Source: Pseudomonadota bacterium (GTDB lineage: Bacteria; Pseudomonadota; Alphaproteobacteria; Sphingomonadales; Sphingomonadaceae). From it: DNA of 6,109 bases. Location of the stretch: the NCBI GenBank assembly GCA_023386515.1, contig JAEWJQ010000120.1, forward strand, positions 1-6,109. Reading direction: 5' to 3'. Shown piece after piece: positions 1-6,041 of the stretch. The notes beneath the pieces are model-generated. The model made no database searches, was not told the origin of the DNA, and saw only the letters and a program-made list of their open reading frames with translations. Each line of letters starts with the position of its first letter. The first letter of the stretch is position 1. Both the position numbers and the translations under genes were made by a program.

Positions 1-779
1 TAGCGCCAATAGGTCAGATTGTGCCGGCTCTCCGCTCCCGGCCTTGCATGGTTCGACGTTTCATAGGCGGGCAGCCCGGCGGCGGCGGTCATCGCCCGCG
101 TCGTCTCGAACAAGTCGGCGGCGGCGTCGCCATCCGGCAGCGTCAGCCGCCCCTTCGCCTCCTCGGTGGCGAAGCGCGTGCCGGGCTCGACCGTCAGCTG
201 GTAGAGCGACAGATGCTCGGTGCCGAACGATAGCGCCCGCGCGAGTTCCGCCTCCCAGCCCGCCAGCGACTGGCCGGGGCGGGCGTAGATCAGGTCGAAG
301 CTGACGCGCCCGAAATGGCGCTGCGCGGTGTCGAGGGCGCCGAGCCCTTCCGCCACATCGTGCGCCCGGCCAAGGAACCGCAGGACATCGTCGTCCAGCG
401 CCTGCAGTCCCAGCGACACCCGATTGACGCCCGCGGCGGCGAGATCCGCAAAGCGCGCCGCCTCGACGGAGGATGGATTCGCCTCCAGCGTAATCTCGAT
501 ATCGTCGGTCGGCGCCCAGTGTCGCTGCGCCGCGTCGAGGATCGCCGCCACCGTCGCCGGCGGCATCAGCGAAGGCGTGCCACCGCCGAAGAAGACCGAG
601 CCGAGCCGCCGCCCCGGCAGCAACCCGGCCTCATGGGCCAGGTCGGCGAGCAGCGCGTCGCGCCAGGCCTGCTGGTCGACCGACTCGCGGACATGGCTGT
701 TGAAATCGCAATACGGGCATTTCGAGACGCAGAACGGCCAGTGGACGTAGAGCGCGAGCGGCGTCTTGTCGGGGGTCAT
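1..779 (-). CDS. hemW: HemW, radical-SAM haem chaperone (partial, C-terminus beyond left edge)
   Basis: HemW is a cytoplasmic radical-SAM protein related to coproporphyrinogen III dehydrogenase (HemN). It binds haem and is thought to deliver it to target proteins; it was long misannotated as an oxygen-independent coproporphyrinogen oxidase. Reading leftward from the ATG at 779 gives 259 codons before the edge, about two thirds of the usual ~380 residues. The N-terminus carries the [4Fe-4S] motif CVSKCPYCDF (Cys17, Cys21, Cys24). It is followed by GGGTPS (65-70), which binds SAM in this family, the strand motif EANPSS (99-104), NRVSLGLQ (119-126) and, near the edge, the family-typical SRHNLTYWR. 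HemN and HemW are hard to separate without the C-terminus, but the start directly at the Fe-S domain, with no HemN-type N-terminal extension, favours HemW. No Shine-Dalgarno sequence precedes the start. In many alphaproteobacteria hemW follows rdgB directly; here two genes lie between them. Confidence 0.95.
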   Translation of the reverse strand, partial: MTPDKTPLALYVHWPFCVSKCPYCDFNSHVRESVDQQAWRDALLADLAHEAGLLPGRRLGSVFFGGGTPSLMPPATVAAILDAAQRHWAPTDDIEITLEANPSSVEAARFADLAAAGVNRVSLGLQALDDDVLRFLGRAHDVAEGLGALDTAQRHFGRVSFDLIYARPGQSLAGWEAELARALSFGTEHLSLYQLTVEPGTRFATEEAKGRLTLPDGDAAADLFETTRAMTAAAGLPAYETSNHARPGAESRHNLTYWR

Positions 780-791
780 GGTGGCGCCGAT

Positions 792-1358
792 ATGGCGGCG
801 ATGATCGCGAAACGCCAGCTTGCCGCCGCCCTGCTGCTGCTCGCCTCCTGTACCCAGGCGGGACCGGAGCGGGTGGTCGAGCGGCGCACCAGCGATGCGC
901 CCGCGGCGCGCGGGGCGGCACTGTTGCGCAGCGCGATGCTCGACGGCCACAATGTCGCGCGCGCCGCCGTGGGCGTGCCGGCGGTCACGTGGAGCGACGC
1001 ATTGGCGGCGTCGGCACGCAGCTATGCGCAGGACCTCGCCCGCACCGGCCGCTTCGAACACGCCGAGCAGCCGCAGGGCCCGAGCCGACAGGGCGAGAAT
1101 TTGTGGACCGGCACGCGCGACGCCTATGCCTATCAGGAGATGATCGGCCATTGGCTCGACGAGCGCCGCGACTTCGTCAACCTCGCGATCCCGGCGGCGA
1201 GCCGTACCGGCCGCTTCGGCGACGTCGCGCATTATGCGCAGATCGTCTGGCGCGGCTCGACAGAGGTCGGCTGCGCGCTGGCGAGCAACCGCACCGACGA
1301 CTATCTGGTCTGCCGCTACGCCCCCGCCGGCAACGTGCTCGGCGAGCGGGCGTATTGA
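792..1358 (+). CDS. CAP (SCP/PR-1) domain lipoprotein
   Basis: This is a predicted exported lipoprotein of 188 residues with one CAP domain (cysteine-rich secretory protein/antigen 5/PR-1 superfamily). The N-terminus has a basic n-region (Lys7, Arg8), a Leu/Ala-rich core and a lipobox LASC ending at Cys20, so lipidation at Cys20 is likely. The CAP fold covers about 47-184. It includes DGHNVAR (51-57), FEHA (His90), GENLW (Glu102), the CAP1 signature HYAQIVWRGSTEVGC (147-161) and the CAP2 signature LVCRYAPAGN (172-181). His90, Glu102 and His147 match the usual CAP cavity residues, while Cys161 and Cys174 could pair. Bacterial CAP proteins mostly lack a proven activity, so no reaction is assigned. 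The start is uncertain: ATG 792 has a weak GGTGG upstream, while ATG 801 would give 185 residues and a shorter n-region. The reading frame stays open far upstream, antisense to hemW, but that part is noncoding shadow. It converges on the GNAT gene with a 16-bp gap. Confidence 0.92.
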   Translation: MAAMIAKRQLAAALLLLASCTQAGPERVVERRTSDAPAARGAALLRSAMLDGHNVARAAVGVPAVTWSDALAASARSYAQDLARTGRFEHAEQPQGPSRQGENLWTGTRDAYAYQEMIGHWLDERRDFVNLAIPAASRTGRFGDVAHYAQIVWRGSTEVGCALASNRTDDYLVCRYAPAGNVLGERAY

Positions 1359-1374
1359 GCGCCGCCGCCGCCCG

Positions 1375-2010
1375 TCACGGGTCCGGGATCACCGCGGTCG
1401 TATAGGGCGCATAGACGCGCCAGCCGATGCTTTCGTAAAGCGCCCGACCCATCGGCGTCGCGGTCAGCACCTCCCGTGAGCCCGGATCGCGGCGGGTGTC
1501 GCGCAGCGCCGCCATCAAGGCCCGGCCCAGCCCTCGGCGGCGGTGCGCTTCTTCGGTGACAATGCGGTCGTAGACGAAGTCGCCTGCCGTCTCCGCCGCA
1601 TAACCATGGGACGCCAGGCTGCCGTCCGGCGCCGTGATGACCACGCGCGCGACGCGCCCGTCGACCTGCACCGCTTGCGCGTAACCGGCGGGGAGGGGCG
1701 GGGGCGCCGGCGCGACGGTGTCGGCGACCATCATGCAATTGGCCGGCAGCACCGACCAGCGAACGGGTAGAAGCGCGCGGAACGTTTCGGCATCGGCACA
1801 CAGCTTGACGAAGATGCGCGGCCTATCGATGCTCGCGACGAGATCGCGCAGCCGGCCATCCGCGACCGCGAAGACGTATCGCCTCCGCTCCTCCTCGCCG
1901 TCGGTGTCGACGCGCCAGCCGCCGTGATCCGCGACCGGCGCAGGCAGGCCGCGCGCCAGCGACCGTCCGGCCAGCCATCCTTGGACCAGATCGGGATCGA
2001 TGGTCCCCAC
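1375..2010 (-). CDS. GNAT-family N-acetyltransferase with long N-terminal half
   Basis: The C-terminal half is a GNAT acetyltransferase domain, using acetyl-CoA to acylate an unknown amine. Residues 148-169 hold motif A, with the acetyl-CoA pyrophosphate loop RRRGLG (157-162, the R/Q-x-x-G-x-G/A pattern). Residues 182-208 hold the motif-B region (ATPMGRALYESIGWRVYAPY). Residues 1-105 (WLAGRSLARGL, RPRIFVKLCAD, VRWSVLPANCMM) do not match a domain I can name, and a Pro-rich linker (101-107) joins the halves. The substrate cannot be predicted. I chose GTG 2010 as the start, giving 211 residues and an 17-bp gap after the rdgB stop, with GGGA four to seven bases upstream. No ATG lies nearby in frame. 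A CTG at 2031 overlapping the rdgB stop is an alternative, and the frame is open up to 2394 antiphase to rdgB, so the start is not fixed. It probably shares the rph-rdgB transcript. Confidence 0.85.
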   Translation of the reverse strand: MGTIDPDLVQGWLAGRSLARGLPAPVADHGGWRVDTDGEEERRRYVFAVADGRLRDLVASIDRPRIFVKLCADAETFRALLPVRWSVLPANCMMVADTVAPAPPPLPAGYAQAVQVDGRVARVVITAPDGSLASHGYAAETAGDFVYDRIVTEEAHRRRGLGRALMAALRDTRRDPGSREVLTATPMGRALYESIGWRVYAPYTTAVIPDP

Positions 2011-2027
2011 CGATCCCGCCGACGCGA

Positions 2028-2654
2028 TCAGAACACCGCCGCGGTCAGCTGGCGGAACGCATCCGCCCGGTGGCTGATGTCGTTCTTCACCGCCGGATCG
2101 ATCTCCGCGAAGGTCTGATCGTGGCCGAGCGGCTGGAAGATCGGGTCGTAGCCATGGCCCTTGTCGCCGCGTGGCGGCCAGACGATGCAGCCGTCGACGC
2201 GGCCCTCGAACCATTCGACGTGCCCGTCCGGCCAGGCGAGCGCGAGGGCGCAGATGAAATGCGCCTCGCGCGCCGTGTCCGGCTCCTCGGTCAGGCGATC
2301 CTCGACCAGCCGCATCGCCATGGCGAAGTCCTTTTCCGGTCCGGCCCAGCGTGCCGAGAACAGGCCGGGGTCGCCGCCCAGCGCCTCGACGCAAAGGCCG
2401 CTGTCGTCGGACAGGGCGGGCAGGCCGGACAAATCGGCGGCGCTCAGGGCCTTCAGCTCGGCATTTGCGACGAAGGTCGTTCCCGTCTCTTCCGGCTCGG
2501 GCAGGTCGAGCTCCGCCGCCGACAGCAGCTCCACGCCATAGGGCGCGAGCAGCTCGCGGAATTCGGCGACCTTGCCCTCGTTATGGCTGGCGATGACCAG
2601 CTTGCCCGGCTGCAGCTTGCGGATCGCCTGCGGTTCGTTACCCTCGCCGCTCAT
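2028..2654 (-). CDS. rdgB: RdgB, dITP/XTP pyrophosphatase (Ham1 family)
   Basis: RdgB is a cytoplasmic house-cleaning enzyme that hydrolyses non-canonical purine nucleoside triphosphates (dITP, ITP, XTP) to monophosphate and pyrophosphate, keeping deaminated bases out of DNA and RNA. The 208-residue product is close to the family norm (E. coli about 197), with a slightly longer N-terminus. Ham1 motifs appear in order: the substrate loop SHNEGK (23-28), TFVANA (60-65), the catalytic acidic segment ALSDDSGL (80-87), [12 protein letters not shown] (94-105), the base-recognition segment GHGYDPIF (166-173), and SHRADAF (194-200). The Mg2+-dependent acidic residues Asp83 and Asp84 are intact. The start ATG at 2654 overlaps the rph stop in ATGA, so translation is probably coupled to rph. 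The frame remains open upstream inside rph, but that portion is shadow. Confidence 0.97.
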   Translation of the reverse strand: MSGEGNEPQAIRKLQPGKLVIASHNEGKVAEFRELLAPYGVELLSAAELDLPEPEETGTTFVANAELKALSAADLSGLPALSDDSGLCVEALGGDPGLFSARWAGPEKDFAMAMRLVEDRLTEEPDTAREAHFICALALAWPDGHVEWFEGRVDGCIVWPPRGDKGHGYDPIFQPLGHDQTFAEIDPAVKNDISHRADAFRQLTAAVF

Positions 2655-3367
2655 GCGCGCACCGCGCGATCCTGCGCGGCGAAAATCTCCGTGCAGCCCA
2701 TGCGCGCTAGGCGCAGCAGGCGGAGCAGGGCCTCCTCGTCGTATGTCGCATGTTCGGCGGTCGCCTGCGCCTCGGCGATATGGCCGTTCTCGAGCAGGAC
2801 GAAATTGGCGTCGGCGTCGGCGGCCGAATCCTCGATATAATCGAGATCGAGGACGGGCGTGCCCTGATGGATGCCGCAGCTGACCGCCGCGACCTTCTGC
2901 TTGATCGGGTCGACGGTCAGCTTGCCCTCGGCGAGCAGCTTGTCGACGGCCAGGCGCATCGCGACCCAGGCGCCGGAGATCGACGCCGTCCGCGTGCCGC
3001 CGTCGGCCTGGATCACGTCGCAATCGAGCGTGATCTGCCGTTCGCCGAGCAGCTTCATGTCCATCACCGATCGCAGGGACCGGCCGATCAGCCGCTGGAT
3101 CTCCTGCGTGCGGCCCGACTGTTTGCCCTTGGCCGCCTCGCGGCTGCCGCGAGTGTGGGTCGCGCGGGGCAGCATGCCATATTCCGCCGTCACCCAGCCT
3201 TCGCCCTTGCCGCGCAGGAAGGGGGGCACGCGCTCCTCGATGCTGGCGGTGACCAGCACGCGCGTGTCGCCGAAGCCGATCAGCACCGATCCCTCCGCAT
3301 GGCGGGTGAAGTTCGGAGTGATCGTGATCTCACGCATCTGGTCGGGGGCGCGGCCGCTGGGGCGCAT
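2651..3367 (-). CDS. rph: RNase PH, tRNA 3'-end phosphorolytic exonuclease
   Basis: RNase PH trims the 3' trailer of tRNA precursors by phosphorolysis, using inorganic phosphate and releasing nucleoside diphosphates, and acts as a hexamer in the cytoplasm. The product is 238 residues, the standard family length, so it is full length (unlike the frameshifted copy of E. coli K-12 laboratory strains). Family landmarks include [18 protein letters not shown] (18-35), [12 protein letters not shown] (62-73), [13 protein letters not shown] (84-96) with the phosphate-binding Arg86, [14 protein letters not shown] (115-128) with Thr125-Arg126, and the acidic metal-binding segment [14 protein letters not shown] (173-186). 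The start is well supported: GAGGAG lies 6-8 bases upstream of ATG 3367, although a second in-frame Met at residue 11 exists. It is the first gene of the leftward rph-rdgB-GNAT unit and is divergent from the DUF6438-hrcA-grpE unit. Confidence 0.97.
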   Translation of the reverse strand: MRPSGRAPDQMREITITPNFTRHAEGSVLIGFGDTRVLVTASIEERVPPFLRGKGEGWVTAEYGMLPRATHTRGSREAAKGKQSGRTQEIQRLIGRSLRSVMDMKLLGERQITLDCDVIQADGGTRTASISGAWVAMRLAVDKLLAEGKLTVDPIKQKVAAVSCGIHQGTPVLDLDYIEDSAADADANFVLLENGHIAEAQATAEHATYDEEALLRLLRLARMGCTEIFAAQDRAVRA

Positions 3368-3455
3368 TCAACTCTCCTCAAGGTAGGCGGGGGCAAGAAC
3401 TTAGCCGTTGCCCTAACCCGGTGCGCCGCGGCGCGCCAGTCGCGAGGAGACGGAG
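3368..3455. promoter_or_regulatory. Divergent intergenic region between rph and the hrcA operon
   Basis: These 88 bases separate two divergent transcription units and should hold both promoters. I see the rph Shine-Dalgarno on the minus strand (CTCCTC on the plus strand, 3374-3379) and the AGGAGA of the rightward gene (3445-3450). There is also an AT-richer patch (GAACTTAGCC to CTAACCC, about 3397-3419), which is the likeliest place for -10 elements. No convincing sigma-70 or sigma-32 hexamer pair could be assigned by eye, and no CIRCE operator is present. Confidence 0.5.
3420..3437. repeat. 18-bp GC palindrome in the divergent region
   Basis: GGTGCGCCGCGGCGCGCC is an inverted repeat with 8 of 9 arm positions matching. 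The single non-complementary pair is T/G, which would still pair as U-G in RNA. The inner 12 bases (3423-3434) are a perfect palindrome. It lies just upstream of the ribosome binding site of the DUF6438 gene. It could be an operator for a dimeric regulator, a hairpin in the 5' leader, or chance in G+C-rich DNA; there is no loop, so a stable RNA hairpin would have to open its centre. Confidence 0.35.
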
Positions 3456-3944
3456 ATGCGCGTGATGGTGGCACTGGCGGCGGCGCTGTCGGCCGGGACG
3501 TTGGTCGCGGTGGCGGAGGCGAAGCCGCAGCCGGAGACGATTCGCTACGAGACCGGACCCTGCTTCGGCTTCTGCCCCGCCTATCGCGTCACCGTCAGCT
3601 CGACCGGGCAGGGTTTGTTCGAGGGCGGCCGGTTCACCGCGGAGAAGGGGCGCAAGGCCTTCCGGGTGAGTCCGGCGGAATTCGCCGCCTTCCGCGCGAA
3701 GCTGGCGGCCGATCGACCGGCCGGCGTGCGCTTGCTCAACGGCAAGCCGGCCTGCCGTTCGATCGCGACCGACCAGATCACCGTCGACGTGCGCTGGACG
3801 GGCGGCACGCGGCCGCCCTCGCACCTGTCGGCCTATTTCGGCTGCGCCATGGACGGCAACAGGGCGCTGTTCGAGCGGTTGAAGGCGGCGCCGGCCGCGC
3901 TGCCGATTGCCGCCTTTATCGGGGACGGCCGCCGTCCTAGATAA
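3456..3944 (+). CDS. Secreted DUF6438-type protein, first gene of the hrcA operon
   Basis: This is a 162-residue protein of unknown function resembling the DUF6438 family. The N-terminus looks like a Sec signal peptide: Arg2, a hydrophobic Ala/Val/Leu core (4-20) and an AEA cleavage site after Ala22, so the mature protein is probably periplasmic. The family hallmark is GPCFGFCPAYRVTV (34-47), followed by GLFEGGRFTAEKG (53-65), a typical strand pair, then VSPAEFAAFRAKL (71-83). Cys36, Cys40, Cys100 and Cys130 are the only cysteines and could form two disulfides after export; Cys36 and Cys40 are in a C-x3-C arrangement. The start at ATG 3456 is supported by AGGAGA five bases upstream. Its stop is 6 bp before hrcA, so the two are almost certainly cotranscribed, placing an envelope protein ahead of cytoplasmic heat-shock genes. 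The family assignment is from recalled motif similarity, not a search. Confidence 0.88.
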   Translation: MRVMVALAAALSAGTLVAVAEAKPQPETIRYETGPCFGFCPAYRVTVSSTGQGLFEGGRFTAEKGRKAFRVSPAEFAAFRAKLAADRPAGVRLLNGKPACRSIATDQITVDVRWTGGTRPPSHLSAYFGCAMDGNRALFERLKAAPAALPIAAFIGDGRRPR

Positions 3945-3950
3945 GCGGGC

Positions 3951-4991
3951 ATGGCACCGCCCGTCACCGAATTGACCGATCGTGCGCGCGAGATCTTCCG
4001 GGCCGTCGTCGATGGCTATGTCGAGAACGGCATGCCGGTGGGGTCGAAGACGATCGCCGCCGCCTCCGGGCTCAAGCTGTCGCCCGCCTCGATCCGCAGC
4101 GTGATGCAGGAACTGGAGGAACTTGGGCTGCTCGCCTCGCCGCACACCAGTGCCGGTCGCGTGCCGACTGATCGTGGCCTGCGCCTGTTCGTCGACGGCA
4201 TGATGCAGGCGCTCGAGCCGAGTGCGGAGGAACGCGCCGCGATCGAGCGTCGCGCGGGACGCGGTGGACCGGTCGAGGAGGCGCTGGCGGCGACCACCGC
4301 GGCGCTGTCCGGCCTGTCGGCCTGCGCGGGCCTGGTCATGGTGCCGAAGCGGGAACTGGCGCTGCGCTCGATCGGCTTCGTTGCTTTGTCGCCGACGCAG
4401 GGCATGGCGGTGATCGTCAGCGAGGACGGATCGGTCGAGAATCGGGTGATCCGCCTGCCGGAGGGCATGACGCCGTCGGCGCTGGTCGAGGCGGGCAATT
4501 ACATGACCGCGACGCTGGGCGGGCTGACCCTGGCTGAGGCGCGTGCACGGATCGAGCGCGAGATGGCGGAGGAGCGCGCGCTGGTCGATGGCGCGGCGCG
4601 GGCGCTGGTCGACCAGGGCCTGGCCGTCTGGAGCGAGGACGGTGCCCGTCGGCCGGTGTTGATCGTGCGCGGGCAGGGGCGGCTGATCGATGCGGCGGCA
4701 GTCGCCGACCTCGAGCGCGTCCGCGACCTGCTCGACGATCTCGACGGCAAGCAGGAGATCGCCAATCTGCTCGACAGCGCGCGGGCCGGCGCCGCGACCC
4801 GCATCTTCATCGGGGCGGAAAACAAATTGTTCGCGCTGTCGGGCTCGTCGGTGATCGCGCGGCCGTTCCGCGGACCCGGCGGCCGGGTGGTCGGCGTGGT
4901 CGGGGTGATCGGCCCCACGCGGTTGAACTATGCGCGCGTCGTGCCCATGGTGGATTTCACGGCGGCAACGCTCGCCCGGCTGATGGGCTGA
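3951..4991 (+). CDS. hrcA: HrcA, heat-inducible transcription repressor
   Basis: HrcA is a dimeric repressor that binds the CIRCE inverted repeat upstream of chaperone operons, typically groESL, and needs GroEL for activity, so misfolded protein relieves repression. The product is 346 residues, normal for the family. A winged helix-turn-helix occupies about 1-80: LTDRAREIFRAVVDGYVENG (8-27), PVGSKTIA (29-36), SPASIRSVMQELEELGLL (44-61) and the highly conserved wing SPHTSAGRVPTDRGLRLFVD (63-82). The central GAF-like domain follows, and the C-terminus has the typical GAENKLFALSGSSVIARPF, GPTRLNYARVVPMV and a final LARLMG. No defect is seen. The ribosome binding site is weak (GCGGG just upstream of ATG 3951), consistent with translational coupling to the DUF6438 gene 6 bp earlier. 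grpE follows after 16 bp. Confidence 0.97.
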   Translation: MAPPVTELTDRAREIFRAVVDGYVENGMPVGSKTIAAASGLKLSPASIRSVMQELEELGLLASPHTSAGRVPTDRGLRLFVDGMMQALEPSAEERAAIERRAGRGGPVEEALAATTAALSGLSACAGLVMVPKRELALRSIGFVALSPTQGMAVIVSEDGSVENRVIRLPEGMTPSALVEAGNYMTATLGGLTLAEARARIEREMAEERALVDGAARALVDQGLAVWSEDGARRPVLIVRGQGRLIDAAAVADLERVRDLLDDLDGKQEIANLLDSARAGAATRIFIGAENKLFALSGSSVIARPFRGPGGRVVGVVGVIGPTRLNYARVVPMVDFTAATLARLMG

Positions 4992-5007
4992 AGAAACAGG
5001 GATTAGA

Positions 5008-5568
5008 ATGACCGAAGAGACGACCACGCCTGCCGGCGCCGACGATCTGCGCCAGGAAACTGCGGACAACGCGCCGGAAGTGGCCGAACACGACAGCGCG
5101 GCCAAGCGCATCGCCGAGCTGGAGGATCAGCTCGCCGCGGCCAAGCAGGAGACGCTCTACGCGCAAGCGGACATCCAGAACGTCCGCCGCCGCGCCGAAA
5201 AGGACGCAGCGGACGCGCGCAACTATGCCGCGACGAATTTCGCCCGCGACATCTTGTCGGTGGCGGACAATCTGGCGCGCGCCCTGGCGGCGATCCCGGC
5301 CGACCTGCGCGGCGACGACAAGATGAAGGGGCTGGTCACCGGCCTGGAGGCGACGGGTCGCGAGCTGGAGAGCGTCTTCACCCGCCACGGCATCACCAAG
5401 GTCGAGGCGATGGGCATGACGCTCGACCCCAACAAGCATCAGGCGATGATGGAAATGCCGAGCGACGCCGAACCCGGCACGATCGTGCAGGAGATGCAGG
5501 CCGGCTATATGATCAAGGACCGCCTGCTCCGCCCGGCGCTGGTCGCGGTGGCGAAGAAGCCGGAGTAA
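5008..5568 (+). CDS. grpE: GrpE, nucleotide-exchange factor for DnaK
   Basis: GrpE is a homodimeric cytoplasmic cochaperone that releases ADP from DnaK, resetting the DnaK-DnaJ refolding cycle and acting as a thermosensor. The product is 186 residues, within the family range. It has a disordered acidic N-terminus (1-30), then a long coiled-coil helix from about 31 to 90 containing AKRIAELEDQLAAAKQE and the conserved QADIQNVRRRAEKD (53-66), a helical bundle (to about 127), and the C-terminal beta domain that contacts DnaK. That domain carries LDPNKHQAMMEMP (139-151), GTIVQEMQAGYMIKDRLLRP (157-176) and LVAVAK. The start ATG 5008 follows an AGGGA-type ribosome binding site. The hrcA-grpE order is conserved across many bacteria. 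dnaK and dnaJ are not in the window. Confidence 0.97.
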   Translation: MTEETTTPAGADDLRQETADNAPEVAEHDSAAKRIAELEDQLAAAKQETLYAQADIQNVRRRAEKDAADARNYAATNFARDILSVADNLARALAAIPADLRGDDKMKGLVTGLEATGRELESVFTRHGITKVEAMGMTLDPNKHQAMMEMPSDAEPGTIVQEMQAGYMIKDRLLRPALVAVAKKPE

Positions 5569-5573
5569 GCGCC

Positions 5574-5780
5574 ATGCCGATACCGGACCTGGGCCCGCGC
5601 CGTACGGCAGAGGAACGGCTCCGGATCGCGCGCGACAAGGCCTTCGCCCGCACTCTCGTCGACCGTATGCGCCGCCGTCCGCCACGCGGCGAGGCGGGCG
5701 GCGATCCCTGCCCGGTCACCCCCGACCGCCCGCTCGACCTGTCGGGCGGTGCGGCGGCGGCGCTGGCATTCGACGACTGA
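5574..5780 (+). CDS. Small basic protein of unknown function, coupled to grpE
   Basis: I do not recognise this 68-residue protein. Three things support it being real. It starts 5 bp after the grpE stop. A GGAG inside the last codons of grpE lies 8 bases before its ATG. It then runs on the same strand until 6 bp before the convergent brnA stop, filling the gap exactly. The sequence has two parts. Residues 8-38 are an Arg-rich, probably helical segment (PRRTAEERLRIARDKAFAR, then VDRMRRR). Residues 43-68 are low-charge and Pro/Gly/Ala-rich, with PDRPLDLSGGAAAALAFDD at the C-terminus. There is no signal peptide or membrane segment, and one cysteine (Cys46). A role with the GrpE/DnaK system is only a guess from position. 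Confidence 0.65.
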   Translation: MPIPDLGPRRTAEERLRIARDKAFARTLVDRMRRRPPRGEAGGDPCPVTPDRPLDLSGGAAAALAFDD

Positions 5781-5786
5781 CTTTGA

Positions 5787-6041
5787 CTAGACCTGCGCCG
5801 CCCGCAAGGCGGCGTTGATCCGCGCCTGCCAGCCCGGCCCTGTTGCGCGGAACTTGGCGAGGACGTCGCGATCGAGACGCAGCGTCACCTGCTGCTTGGT
5901 CGGCGCCGCCTGCGCGCCTCGCGTGCGCAATCGCTCGCGCCGTTCGATCAACGCCTGTTCTAGTGCCGCCTCGGTAACGTCGAAATCCTCGGGATCATTG
6001 GGATCGGCGGGGATGGCGATGGTATCCGCGAGCTTCTGCAT
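5787..6041 (-). CDS. brnA: BrnA-type antitoxin
   Basis: BrnA is the antitoxin of the BrnT/BrnA type II toxin-antitoxin system: it neutralises the ribonuclease toxin BrnT by direct binding, and its C-terminal ribbon-helix-helix lets the complex bind and repress the operon promoter. The 84-residue product fits the family (about 80-100). The C-terminal segment 49-82 is diagnostic: KQQVTLRLDRDVLAKFRATG followed by PGWQARINAALRAA, matching the usual pattern of a lysine-lined strand, RLD, hydrophobic helix, G-x-G-aromatic-Q-x-R-I-N. The N-terminus (12-40) is acidic then helical, as expected for the toxin-binding part. A Shine-Dalgarno AAGGA lies 9 bases upstream of ATG 6041. The gene follows brnT and overlaps its end by 47 bp, so translation is probably coupled. 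The operon promoter would lie beyond the right edge. Confidence 0.9.
   Translation of the reverse strand: MQKLADTIAIPADPNDPEDFDVTEAALEQALIERRERLRTRGAQAAPTKQQVTLRLDRDVLAKFRATGPGWQARINAALRAAQV
5796..5814. terminator. Possible GC hairpin at the convergent grpE-operon/brnA end
   Basis: CGCCGCC, a 5-base loop CGCAA, and GGCGGCG form a perfect 7-bp GC stem. It lies 16 bp past the stop of the small ORF after grpE and inside the last codons of brnA. On the plus strand it is followed by TTGATC, so the T tract is poor. It could slow or end rightward transcription, but it also encodes the Ala/Arg-rich tail of BrnA and may be chance. Confidence 0.3.

Noticed and set aside
21..304. Plus-strand frames of 70 and 86 codons near the left edge
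   Set aside because: They lie antisense to hemW, whose minus-strand reading is continuous and rich in family motifs up to the window edge.
315..791. Upstream in-frame extension of the CAP protein to 347 residues
   Set aside because: The extension is antisense to the conserved radical-SAM domain of hemW and would bury the clear lipoprotein signal peptide (lipobox LASC) in mid-protein.
2011..2394. Upstream in-frame extension of the GNAT protein into rdgB
   Set aside because: The added residues are Arg/Gly-rich out-of-frame translation of the conserved RdgB C-terminus and match no family.
3401..3416. TTAG-N8-CTAA as a possible CIRCE element
   Set aside because: The arms are only 4 bp; CIRCE needs 9-bp arms (TTAGCACTC/GAGTGCTAA) with a 9-bp spacer, and neither the arm sequence nor the spacing fits.
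2750..3940. A 396-codon plus-strand open frame opposite rph and out of frame with the DUF6438 gene
   Set aside because: It crosses rph in antisense and the DUF6438 gene in the wrong frame, so it is a shadow kept open by high G+C content.
3378..5111. A 577-codon open frame on the minus strand opposite the DUF6438 gene and hrcA
   Set aside because: It is antisense to hrcA and the DUF6438 gene, which both have strong family motifs. Its translation is low-complexity Arg/His/Gln-rich, as expected from G+C-rich antisense frames, and it has no recognisable domain.
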